From an uncultured Leucothrix sp. (GTDB lineage: Bacteria; Pseudomonadota; Gammaproteobacteria; Thiotrichales; Thiotrichaceae): DNA of 6,208 bases. Position numbers and translations under genes: made by a program. Positions within the stretch are counted from its first letter, which is position 1. Each line of letters opens with the position of its first letter. The notes under the pieces were generated by a model that saw nothing but the letters and a program-made list of their open reading frames with translations, made no database searches and was not told the origin of the DNA. The DNA lies in the NCBI GenBank assembly GCA_938004025.1, contig CALKXC010000401.1:1-6208 (forward strand), given 5' to 3'. Positions 1 to 5,976 of the stretch are shown here, in pieces.

Positions 1-14
1 TGCGTTTTGTGTAA

Positions 15-136
15 ATAGAACTTTTAAAAATTGGATGGTTGCCGATCAATTTGCATAGACGTTGGATGGTAGGGGGATATGTTTTACTATGCCAGAATGT
101 TTTGCGTCATCGTGACTGCGATGTTTAATGTTAGTC
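15..136 (+). other. Probable attC site of the preceding cassette (right end firm, left end uncertain)
   Basis: The right end at 130-136 is GTTAGTC, a near-consensus R' box, and its surroundings ATGTTAGTCGTCT are identical to the right end of the well-formed attC at 3680-3781. The left half is poorly defined. The best candidate R'' is ATAGAAC at 15-21, followed by a TTTTAAAAAT tract that roughly mirrors the TTTAATGTTAG arm. The inverted repeat GCATAG (53-58) / CTATGC (87-92) lies near the centre and could be the terminal stem. No gene of the preceding cassette is visible in 1-130. I am fairly sure of the right boundary and much less sure of the left. Confidence 0.4.
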
Positions 137-154
137 GTCTTACAAACAATCTTG

Positions 155-160
155 AAGGAG
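155..160 (+). promoter_or_regulatory. Ribosome-binding site of the CD-NTase gene
   Basis: AAGGAG lies ten bases upstream of the ATG at 171. It is a strong Shine-Dalgarno sequence and fixes the start of the first CBASS gene only about 40 bases inside the cassette, as is typical of cassette genes. Confidence 0.7.
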
Positions 161-170
161 TCAAGAAATA

Positions 171-1082
171 ATGTCCATAGAGTGGGAAAAACATTTTATC
201 GAGTGGTCGAAATCACCAGGTACTACTGAAACTGATAGGATTGAGAATTCAATTCGAGCAGTACGGCGAGCCATTAGTGTGGATAACAAACTCTCTGCTG
301 TATCCAAGGTTTTTTTACAAGGATCTTATCGTAATCGAGTCAACGTACGAAACGACAGTGACGTCGATATTGGTGTTTTATACACCGGCGGTTCGTTTAT
401 ACCTGACTACCCATCTGGCACCGACAGCACAACATTTGGCAACATAACAGGTACGTATAATCAATTTCAATTTAAAAACGACGTAGAAGTCGCACTCGTA
501 CGCGAATTTGGTAGAGCAGCGGTAACTCGTGGAAACAAAGCCATTGACGTTAAAGAGAACACCTATCGTGTCGAGGCAGACGTAGTACCAGTATTTGAAG
601 GACGCAGGTATACAGCAGACGGCAGATACATATGTGGTGTTAATCTTCTAACTGACAAAGGGGAATCGATCAATAATTGGCCTGAGAAGATATTGGACAC
701 ACCGAACTGGCCCGATCAGCACTACGAAAACGGTTTAAACAAGAATGTACGGACCTCACGAAGATATCGTTCTCAGGTAAGAATAATCAAAAAGCTTCTA
801 GTCGTAATGAACGACGCCAAAATGACTGAAGCCGATGGAATTGCAGGTTTTTTAGTTGAATGTTTGGTGTACAACGCTCCTGAATGGACTCTCTTTTTGG
901 ACAATTGGCATACTCGTACAATATCAACGCTTAGATATTTGGTCGAGAATACTGCAACTGACAGCACATGTAGTGAATGGTGCGAAGTTAGTGGATATAA
1001 ATGGCTATTCAAAACTGAGATAGGTAAACGCCAAAGAGCTAATACCTTCTTGATAGCGGCACTTAACTTAATAAACAATTAG
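171..1082 (+). CDS. CBASS CD-NTase (cyclic oligonucleotide synthase, nucleotidyltransferase fold)
   Basis: A 303-residue protein with the hallmarks of CD-NTases, the cGAS/DncV-like enzymes that on phage infection make cyclic di- or trinucleotide signals in the cytoplasm. Visible motifs are GSY at 51-53, the metal-binding pair in DSDVD (D64 and D66), a third acidic residue in ADVVP (D137), and the helical-domain motif VECLVYNAP at 229-237. All three predicted catalytic acidic residues are present, so the enzyme looks active. Length is usual for the family. A strong AAGGAG supports the ATG at 171. One base separates it from the effector gene, as in compact type I CBASS operons without Cap2/Cap3 accessory genes. 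I cannot assign the CD-NTase clade or its nucleotide product from sequence alone. Confidence 0.9.
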   Translation: MSIEWEKHFIEWSKSPGTTETDRIENSIRAVRRAISVDNKLSAVSKVFLQGSYRNRVNVRNDSDVDIGVLYTGGSFIPDYPSGTDSTTFGNITGTYNQFQFKNDVEVALVREFGRAAVTRGNKAIDVKENTYRVEADVVPVFEGRRYTADGRYICGVNLLTDKGESINNWPEKILDTPNWPDQHYENGLNKNVRTSRRYRSQVRIIKKLLVVMNDAKMTEADGIAGFLVECLVYNAPEWTLFLDNWHTRTISTLRYLVENTATDSTCSEWCEVSGYKWLFKTEIGKRQRANTFLIAALNLINN

Positions 1083-1083
1083 T

Positions 1084-1722
1084 ATGAAAAACACACGCAC
1101 AATTATCTCAGTTTTTCTCGCTGTAGCAGCGATCGTTTGGTGGGGTTCCCTGTGGTTACGGAACGTACCAGTTAGTAGCGCGTTTTTCGCCCCCTTTGCT
1201 TCGGTTGTGTCGGCGTTAGCCGGATTGGCTTTGCTACTCGATAAGTGCTTATGGAGACAAACCATCTTTCAAAAATGGCTTGTAAGTAGACCTGATCTTA
1301 GAGGAACATGGAAAGTTGATTTACAGTCAAGCTGGATTGATCCAACAACAGGCGAAGCAGTTGGGCTAGTAGAATGCTATATGGGAGTTTCTCAAACACT
1401 CACAAAGCTGCAATGTCACTTAATGACTCCAGAATCTGAATCATGGTTTGTTGCTGAAAGCATTGTGGATTCTCCGAACGATCATGGATATCAAATTGTA
1501 GGCGTTTACAGAAACAAGCCTCGTATGGAAATTCGTGCAGAGAGAAGCTCAATTCACTACGGGGCATTATTGCTTGATACACACGGCGAGAACTCATTGC
1601 GTCCTACTGAGCTGATAGGAGAATACTGGACAGATCGAAAAACAACTGGCAGCCTTCATATATATAATCGACAGGAAATTGAATACACCAATTATCAGGC
1701 CGCTCATAATAATATAGGCTGA
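1084..1722 (+). CDS. cap15: Cap15-like CBASS effector (two TM helices plus cyclic-nucleotide-binding beta-barrel)
   Basis: A 212-residue protein with two N-terminal hydrophobic helices (about 6-25 and 32-53), a basic linker, then a beta-rich domain from about 70 to 195. The domain opens with PDLRGTWKV (70-78), continues through VSQTLTKLQ (102-110), and closes with GEYWTDRKTTGSLHI (179-193). This layout and the G-x-W start with a YWT-R-T-G end match Cap15, also called S-2TM-beta. In that family the barrel binds the CD-NTase product, and the protein oligomerises and disrupts the inner membrane, killing the infected cell. The gene starts one base after the CD-NTase stop and has no good Shine-Dalgarno, so translation is probably coupled by reinitiation. 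That the partner is a complete CD-NTase strongly supports the call. Confidence 0.85.
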   Translation: MKNTRTIISVFLAVAAIVWWGSLWLRNVPVSSAFFAPFASVVSALAGLALLLDKCLWRQTIFQKWLVSRPDLRGTWKVDLQSSWIDPTTGEAVGLVECYMGVSQTLTKLQCHLMTPESESWFVAESIVDSPNDHGYQIVGVYRNKPRMEIRAERSSIHYGALLLDTHGENSLRPTELIGEYWTDRKTTGSLHIYNRQEIEYTNYQAAHNNIG

Positions 1723-1743
1723 ATTGGAATGCGCCGTAACGAC

Positions 1744-1845
1744 GTCTAACTAATCCATGCAGCTGACAGTGGACAAGTAATCAGAACGTAGGCTCCGCCT
1801 ACAACCCGCTCACTTTTCCACTGCGGCTGATGGAAAATGTTAGCC
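1744..1845 (+). other. attC recombination site ending the CBASS cassette
   Basis: A 102-base imperfect palindrome with R'' GTCTAAC (1744-1750) and R' GTTAGCC (1839-1845). The arms CAGCTGACAGTGGACAAG on the left and CTTTTCCACTGCGGCTG on the right pair apart from a few unpaired or mismatched bases, as expected for the folded single-strand integrase substrate. A central hairpin GTAGGC-TCC-GCCTAC forms the variable terminal structure. The site begins about 20 bases after the Cap15 stop. It is about 95% identical to the site at 5977-6074. Confidence 0.88.
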
Positions 1846-1879
1846 GTACCAATCGCTAACTTCTGCTTTTTCAATAAGA

Positions 1880-1924
1880 ATTAACTCGGTGCTGGCGCAA
1901 TAAGTAACACCACACCAAGTTAAT
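1880..1924 (-). terminator. Possible terminator hairpin after the two small minus-strand genes
   Basis: ATTAACTCGGTG (1880-1891) and CACCAAGTTAAT (1913-1924) are inverted copies with 11 of 12 bases pairing around a 21-base loop. The hairpin starts 16 bases beyond the stop codon of the 67-residue gene, read on the minus strand. The tract after it on that strand (TTCTTATT) is only moderately rich in T, so termination may be weak. It is too short to be a standard attC. Confidence 0.4.
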
Positions 1925-1940
1925 CCGACTTCATATTGCC

Positions 1941-2144
1941 TTAGGGAAGAACGATTCCTGTAGTTGCGGCAACTGCAGCGGTTGCCGCAACACGCGCAAC
2001 ATTTCCTGCCACGCTACTCACTACACTACAAGAACAATCATCCTTATTCTGCTTTTCGATCATTTTAGCCTGAGACTCAAGCCTGTCAGCTTTCTGCAAC
2101 ATAGCATCTGCTTTCGCTAACAATTCGCTATTATTACTTGCCAT
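1941..2144 (-). CDS. Small hypothetical protein with helical N-terminus and hydrophobic C-terminal tail (67 aa)
   Basis: I do not recognise this protein. It has a charged, probably helical or coiled-coil N-terminal half (about 6-33, with the repeated element KAD at 11-13 and 18-20). A short DDCSCS segment follows at 35-40, with two cysteines, then an Ala/Val/Thr/Gly-rich hydrophobic tail (41-66) ending in AVAATTGIVLP. There is no signal peptide. The tail could cross or insert in a membrane. A GGAG six bases upstream of the ATG supports translation. It lies 20 bases downstream of the 52-residue gene, in the same orientation and probably the same transcript. The C-terminal 16-18 residues closely resemble that neighbour's, so the two are likely paralogues or partners. 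Two small amphipathic/hydrophobic proteins could be a pore-forming toxin pair, but this is a guess. Confidence 0.72.
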   Translation of the reverse strand: MASNNSELLAKADAMLQKADRLESQAKMIEKQNKDDCSCSVVSSVAGNVARVAATAAVAATTGIVLP

Positions 2145-2164
2145 TGCAATCTCCGAATTAAAAT

Positions 2165-2323
2165 TTAAAGAATTACTATACCCGTCGTAGCAGCAACAGC
2201 AGTGGTGACTGCGCCTCTAACCAGCACTTTCTTCACCCGGCTCTTACGTACTTCTGATTTAACTTTTTTAGCTTCTTTACGAAGCTCATTTGCCTGATTT
2301 CTTAGTTGTTTTTCACTGGACAT
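2165..2323 (-). CDS. Small hypothetical protein with basic helical N-terminus and hydrophobic C-terminal tail (52 aa)
   Basis: This 52-residue frame begins MSSEKQLRNQANELRK and ends AVTTAVAATTGIVIL. The N-terminal 33 residues are rich in Lys, Arg, Glu and Gln and look like an amphipathic helix or coiled coil. Residues about 33-52 form a short hydrophobic tail with Arg36 inside it. A near-perfect AAGGAG lies seven bases upstream of the ATG, which strongly favours a real gene despite its size. The stop is 20 bases from the start of the 67-residue gene, so the two look like an operon. The nonapeptide AVAATTGIV (42-50) is identical to residues 57-65 of that neighbour, while the codons differ at most third positions, a sign of selection on the protein. 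The function is unknown. Confidence 0.68.
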   Translation of the reverse strand: MSSEKQLRNQANELRKEAKKVKSEVRKSRVKKVLVRGAVTTAVAATTGIVIL

Positions 2324-2918
2324 GTCAATTCTCCTTAAAATCAAAATTTAAAATGAATTCATCAGCATCGTCCTTTTACACAGTAAAAGAACTTACGATA
2401 CATATATCATAAAACATGATTCTAATAAATATGTATTCTCAATGTATTCACTTCACCAAACTTCCCATTTACGAAATCTGCACCATTAAAAACGAGAATT
2501 TCTAAGTTGAAAACCAACAAATATAAGTTTTAAATTCACCTTGCAAGGTTGACAGCTAACTGAGCTTTGGAGCAAACATTTGCAGCTCATACGCAACGAA
2601 GAATTCCTTGCAACGCGAATGACTGGAAAATGTTTCTCAACGCGGATGTTGACGTGCCAATCACGAACTTTGCTTTTCGCAATAATTTCTACAAATATTA
2701 TTTCAGCTATCGGCCAATACCAAATATTTCTGATTCGTGGCTTCGCCGAATAATCCCTTTATGTTCGCATCTACTGATTCATCCACTATGACAATCAATT
2801 ATCGAAAGAAGGCGTTATTGAGCTTTATGAGTGACAAAAAGCAAATAGCTTGTTAGATTTAAAAAATTACCACCGTAGAAAAACTTACCCAATACACTAA
2901 GCTGGATATAGAAATTAA
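2324..2918. other. Long non-coding region between divergent genes of cassette 2
   Basis: About 595 bases without a convincing gene. The first 230 or so are very AT-rich and should contain the minus-strand promoter, though I find no clean -35/-10 pair. Plus-strand details include a perfect TTGACA at 2549-2554 without a good -10, a ten-base palindrome CCTTGCAAGG (2539-2548), and a bulged hairpin at 2561-2589 (TGAGCT / AGCTCA outside, GCAAA-CA-TTTGC inside). A second hairpin lies at about 2731-2748, with GGCTTCGCC at its core. A 74-codon frame from TTG 2567 has no ribosome-binding site and overlaps the hairpin. The stretch could hold a small RNA, regulatory DNA, or remains of an older attC. Confidence 0.5.
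2373..2389. promoter_or_regulatory. Perfect inverted repeat upstream of the small-gene pair, possible operator
   Basis: CTTTTAC-ACA-GTAAAAG is a seven-base perfect inverted repeat with a three-base centre, about 50 bases upstream of the ATG of the 52-residue gene. It lies in the AT-rich stretch where the minus-strand promoter should be. It could be an operator, or a hairpin in the 5' leader. No regulator gene is seen nearby. Confidence 0.3.
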
Positions 2919-3596
2919 GTGGAAAACACACTGTTAAATACGTTAGCTGGGGCTTTCATACTGCTAGGTGTACTTCGTGTATACAAAACTGTTAATACTT
3001 TCAAATTTATAGGTACTTTAAAACTAACTGTATTCGTATTTTTAGCTTTTACACTAGGTCTTTCACTCTCGGATCCAACAAAAGGCCGTGAACTGGTCCG
3101 GTTCGTTCTTTACAATAATGGCTTTGCCTGGATAGGTTGGCTCAGCCCTTTGGCTATACCGATAGTGTTTTTAATATCAAAGGGGCATCGACTCAAAAAC
3201 TCCATGAATGACACAATATCGGAGTTTTGGCCTCCGATAGGCTGCTTGGTATTAGTATTTGCATTGACTGTCTACGGAGTAACGGGAGAACCAAACGAAA
3301 ACAAAATTCACTTGTACTTCTCATTCTTACCTTATCTGATTTCAATCAGCATATTCGCTGCTCTTATACATTCAATAGCAGGACCAATACTTTTTGGAAT
3401 CAATCTAGGTCTAGTTGCTTCCCATTTCCTTTCCACCGGATTGCTGTCCGTAACACTATTAGACCTATTTGATGGTCTCTCTACTCTTGGAATTGTTTCG
3501 GACCCAGTTAAGTGGGTAATACTAGCAGTTTCAGCACTACTTGGGCTTCACGGTATCCTGAATTTAGCAGGGATTAAAGAAAAGGTATTTGATTAA
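2919..3596 (+). CDS. Hypothetical polytopic membrane protein
   Basis: A 225-residue, strongly hydrophobic protein that I do not recognise. Probable membrane helices lie at about 4-22, 30-50, 66-87, 104-123, 133-155, 157-183 and 197-217, giving six or seven segments. Loops are short; the most polar are SDPTKGREL (51-59), SKGHRLKNSMNDT (87-99) and TGEPNENK (122-129). The C-terminus IKEKVFD is polar. No catalytic or transport motif stands out. GTG at 2919 is the only plausible start: a stop codon lies immediately before it in frame, and the next in-frame Met is at residue 96. The ribosome-binding site is weak. The attC 80 bases downstream marks it as a cassette gene. Its place between CBASS and PARIS cassettes hints at a defence or toxin-membrane role, but that rests on context only. 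Confidence 0.75.
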   Translation: MENTLLNTLAGAFILLGVLRVYKTVNTFKFIGTLKLTVFVFLAFTLGLSLSDPTKGRELVRFVLYNNGFAWIGWLSPLAIPIVFLISKGHRLKNSMNDTISEFWPPIGCLVLVFALTVYGVTGEPNENKIHLYFSFLPYLISISIFAALIHSIAGPILFGINLGLVASHFLSTGLLSVTLLDLFDGLSTLGIVSDPVKWVILAVSALLGLHGILNLAGIKEKVFD

Positions 3597-3624
3597 TGAC
3601 GGAATACTAACTTCCTTAGTCATT
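3595..3624 (+). terminator. Weak hairpin at the stop of the membrane protein gene
   Basis: AATGAC (3595-3600) pairs with GTCATT (3619-3624), with an inner GGAA/TTCC stem and a seven-base loop. The hairpin overlaps the stop codon and is followed by no T-tract, so it may only protect the 3' end or be chance. Confidence 0.25.
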
Positions 3625-3679
3625 TAGCTACTGCTCTATTTCGATAATGAATACACCGAGTAAAATGTCAAAGATTGAC

Positions 3680-3781
3680 GGCTAACGAGACGCATGCAGC
3701 AAACACTGGACCCCGCCACACAACCTGGCTAGCGCCAGAACGTGCGTCAGCCTCAAGTGTTCCTGATGCGCGATGTTAGTC
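3680..3781 (+). other. attC recombination site ending cassette 2
   Basis: A 102-base site with R'' GGCTAAC (3680-3686) and R' GTTAGTC (3775-3781). The left arm ACGCATGCAGCAAACACT pairs with the right arm AGTGTTCCTGATGCGCG, leaving a few left-strand bases unpaired, as is normal for attC. The terminal hairpin is CTGGC-TAGC-GCCAG. The arms differ from the other two complete sites, although all three are about 100 bases long and share CATGCAGC near the left end. Confidence 0.87.
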
Positions 3782-3872
3782 GTCTCATCAAACCTTTTTC
3801 GTATGGAAAAACTATTTAATTTAGTGAAATGCTAAGCTACAGCCAAGAAATGAAATCGTCCGAAAATAGATC

Positions 3873-5126
3873 ATGTACAAAATACATAAAGTAACCATTG
3901 AGCAGTTTTGGAATAGGACACGCGTAGAGTGCGCCTTTAATGATCACGTTAATATTGTTATTGGTAAAAATGGTACTGGAAAAACGACTTTTATGAATAT
4001 TTTGTTTGCTGCATTGACAGTTAATGTCGATGAGCTAGCAATGAATGATTTTGAAGAAATAGAAATAAGCCTTAGAAATAAATCCAGCAAGAGAATAATT
4101 AAAGTAAAAAAACAAGACCAATTTGATGGGCCGTTTCAAATTTACGAGTATCAACTTTCTAAGAAGAAGTTTATTGTCAGGCATGTTCCAGTTGATGATC
4201 AAAGGTATCTTTCTAGCGCGCGACGACGAACTCTTATGGAGGCTGACGAACTTAAAGAAATTTTGCGCGAACTTGTATCCGTTTCCTCTATATCGGTATA
4301 CCGACTACGAAGCGGTGACGAGCAAGAACCGAGACAAAAGCACGGATCTCAAATACTAACTCCGGTGGATTCGCGTCTTTCAATGCTTCTTCGTCAGCTT
4401 ACCCAATATCAACTTCAACTATCCCAAAAGGCTAGAGAAATTGCGACTCAACTTCAAAAAGACGTACTTGCGTCAATTCTATATAGCAAAGATGATGAAA
4501 ATGAGTTGGGCTATTCTTTGAGTTTTAACAAATTAGCAGAACGGGATAGCCTTATTGCAGCGTATTCCCAGCTCAATGCGATAGATACTAATATTGAAAA
4601 GAAAATTGATTTTCATGTAAACGCGATTGACGAAACTGTTTCATCCATCAGTAAACGAACAAAATTCGATGAGATTGATATCAGTTCTCTCGAAGCACTT
4701 CGGAAAACAAAAAAAATAATAGCAATGTCGCTCCAGGCTGAAGAAGAAACCTCAAAGATATACTCACAACTTTCACTATTTAATGAACTTGTGGCATCTT
4801 TCATAACCGATAAGTTTTTTGAGGTAGGCCCGAACACGCTCAAAATTTCGAACGAGCACGGCGAGATAGAACATCAGAAACTCTCTTCTGGTGAAAAACA
4901 GCTATTAATACTGATGATAGAAACTCTGTTGCAACGTCAAGCCCAACATGTATTTTTAGCTGACGAACCCGAGATATCACTACATATAGAATGGCAAAGA
5001 AAAATAATCCCCGCTGTTCGTAAATTGAATCCAAATGCACAGGTCATAGTTGCAACTCACTCACCTGAAGTTGCCGCTCCTTTTAAGGATGACATTATTA
5101 ATATGAAGGACATTGCTAATGGATGA
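3873..5126 (+). CDS. ariA: AriA-like ATPase of a PARIS anti-phage system
   Basis: A 417-residue ABC/SMC-like AAA ATPase. The Walker A loop is GKNGTGKTT (31-39), the signature motif LSSGEKQ (337-343), Walker B FLADEPE (361-367) with D364 and E365, and the H-loop ATHSPE (394-399) with H396. The middle (about 165-310) is helical and rich in Gln, Leu, Lys and Glu, probably a short coiled-coil insert. All ATPase motifs look intact. In known PARIS systems AriA forms a multimeric scaffold that holds AriB inactive, and phage anti-restriction proteins such as Ocr trigger AriB release. The DUF4435 partner overlapping its 3' end is what separates it from other OLD- or RecF-like ATPases. A stop codon just upstream makes ATG 3873 the first possible start, but its ribosome-binding site is weak. 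Confidence 0.83.
   Translation: MYKIHKVTIEQFWNRTRVECAFNDHVNIVIGKNGTGKTTFMNILFAALTVNVDELAMNDFEEIEISLRNKSSKRIIKVKKQDQFDGPFQIYEYQLSKKKFIVRHVPVDDQRYLSSARRRTLMEADELKEILRELVSVSSISVYRLRSGDEQEPRQKHGSQILTPVDSRLSMLLRQLTQYQLQLSQKAREIATQLQKDVLASILYSKDDENELGYSLSFNKLAERDSLIAAYSQLNAIDTNIEKKIDFHVNAIDETVSSISKRTKFDEIDISSLEALRKTKKIIAMSLQAEEETSKIYSQLSLFNELVASFITDKFFEVGPNTLKISNEHGEIEHQKLSSGEKQLLILMIETLLQRQAQHVFLADEPEISLHIEWQRKIIPAVRKLNPNAQVIVATHSPEVAAPFKDDIINMKDIANG
5106..5110 (+). promoter_or_regulatory. Ribosome-binding site that sets the ariB start
   Basis: AAGGA inside the end of ariA is eight bases from ATG 5119, an ideal spacing. It favours this ATG over the in-frame TTG at 5113, which would have only two bases of spacing. 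Confidence 0.65.
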
Positions 5127-5949
5127 GCTCGAGTACTCGCCTGATGCCGTAGACGTACTAAACCAGTTTCACGAAGTGAATATCGTTGTTTTAGTTGAAG
5201 GGGATAGTGATATATTTTTTTGGAAGTACCTATTTGAGACATTTTACGAAAAGCCCGTAAAAATCAGAGACGTTGGAGGAAAACCTAATCTCATAAAGTA
5301 CATAGAAGAACTTTCGATAACAGAACGTAACTATTATGTTGCAATGGACAGTGACTATGACTATCTTTTTCATACCCATGGTCACAACAAAGTCTTATGT
5401 ACTCTTGGACACTCTATAGAAAATTCACTTATATGTGGGCACACATTATCCCAAGTTATTCAATCGTATGCACTTGTTGACATTGACAATATTAAACCTG
5501 ATGAATGCTGGAGCTGGATCGAAGAAGAAACAGCAAAACTAAAAGAACTTATCTGTTTTGAAATAGACAACAACAATTCAAAACATGGCAAGACGGTTCT
5601 TGGTGATAATTCAGCACGGCACCATGAAAATTCCTCAAGCCCGTTGCTCTGCCAGCAAAAACTCAGTGAGCACGCACAAAACTTAGGATTAGAACCTAGG
5701 GAAGAAATCATTTCCAATATTGATAAAGAAATCGATGCCGGCATGTCACCAAAAGACCTAGTCAGAGGACACTACCTCTTTACGATGTGCCTCCGATATA
5801 TTAAGCATTCAGTACAAAGACTACGAAAAAATATATCGTTGTCAAAAGATGCATTGTTTGGTGCATTGCTCGTTGCTTTCAAACTTATATTTTCAGAAAA
5901 CCACGACCACTATCATTACTACAAGTCTGAATTTCAAAAAATAAATTGA
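5119..5949 (+). CDS. ariB: AriB-like DUF4435 (TOPRIM-like) nuclease effector of a PARIS system
   Basis: A 276-residue protein starting at ATG 5119, overlapping the end of ariA by eight bases. It shows DUF4435/TOPRIM-like motifs: VVLVEGDSD (23-31) with E27 and D31, the VGGKPN loop (52-57), AMDSDYD (75-81) with D77, D79 and D81, and HSIEN (98-102) with E101. A conserved-looking segment around VRGHYLF (215-221) lies in the helical C-terminal part. The acidic residues expected to bind metal are present, so it looks active. In E. coli PARIS, AriB is released from AriA by a phage trigger and cuts a lysine tRNA, stopping translation. Whether this variant has the same target is not visible. The overlap implies coupled expression and close stoichiometry. 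Confidence 0.83.
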   Translation: MDELEYSPDAVDVLNQFHEVNIVVLVEGDSDIFFWKYLFETFYEKPVKIRDVGGKPNLIKYIEELSITERNYYVAMDSDYDYLFHTHGHNKVLCTLGHSIENSLICGHTLSQVIQSYALVDIDNIKPDECWSWIEEETAKLKELICFEIDNNNSKHGKTVLGDNSARHHENSSSPLLCQQKLSEHAQNLGLEPREEIISNIDKEIDAGMSPKDLVRGHYLFTMCLRYIKHSVQRLRKNISLSKDALFGALLVAFKLIFSENHDHYHYYKSEFQKIN

Positions 5950-5976
5950 TTTCGTTACGTTGCATCTAACATCGAC

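Larger units (their letters stand above)
131..1839 (+). mobile_element. Integron gene cassette 1 (CBASS cassette)
   Basis: The limits follow the integron rule that recombination cuts between G and TTRRRY of the R' box, so the cassette runs from TTAGTC at 131 to the G at 1839. Joined as a circle, its R' would read GTTAGTCGTC, whose complement GACGACTAAC matches the R'' region of its own attC (GACGTCTAAC, 1741-1750) at nine of ten bases. This supports the limits. It contains two tightly packed plus-strand genes and no clear promoter. Transcription probably comes from an upstream cassette or the integron promoter, neither of which is in view. Confidence 0.8.
1840..3775 (+). mobile_element. Integron gene cassette 2 (two small minus-strand genes and a membrane protein gene)
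   Basis: The cassette runs from TTAGCC at 1840 to the G at 3775. As a circle its R' and following bases would read GTTAGCCGT. The complement ACGGCTAAC matches the R'' region of the attC at 3678-3686 at nine of nine bases. This is the best sign that the 1.9 kb form one cassette rather than two. A possible internal boundary at 2852 (GTTAGAT) gives poorer complementarity. The cassette is unusual in holding two minus-strand genes and a plus-strand gene diverging from a long non-coding centre, so at least the minus-strand pair must have its own promoter. Confidence 0.6.

Noticed and set aside
31..70. Nine-base direct repeat TTGGATGGT at 31-39 and 62-70
   Set aside because: Only two copies, no link to any gene or site; could be chance.
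773..1265. Minus-strand open frames over the CBASS genes
   Set aside because: They are antisense to genes with clear family motifs and lack ribosome-binding sites.
1854..1925. A possible 72-base attC between GCTAAC and GTTAATC
   Set aside because: The inner arms do not pair as L boxes. The good pairing is local (1880-1924) and better explained as a terminator hairpin.
2567..2791. A 74-codon plus-strand frame starting at TTG
   Set aside because: No ribosome-binding site, a rare start inside a hairpin, a stop codon directly before it, and no recognisable motif. Probably chance within the non-coding region.
2789..2857. A 22-codon plus-strand frame ending at the GTTAGAT motif
   Set aside because: Too short and without a ribosome-binding site.
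3227..3472. Alternative plus-strand frame inside the membrane protein gene
   Set aside because: Fully contained in another frame of a longer gene with consistent membrane helices and no start signal of its own.
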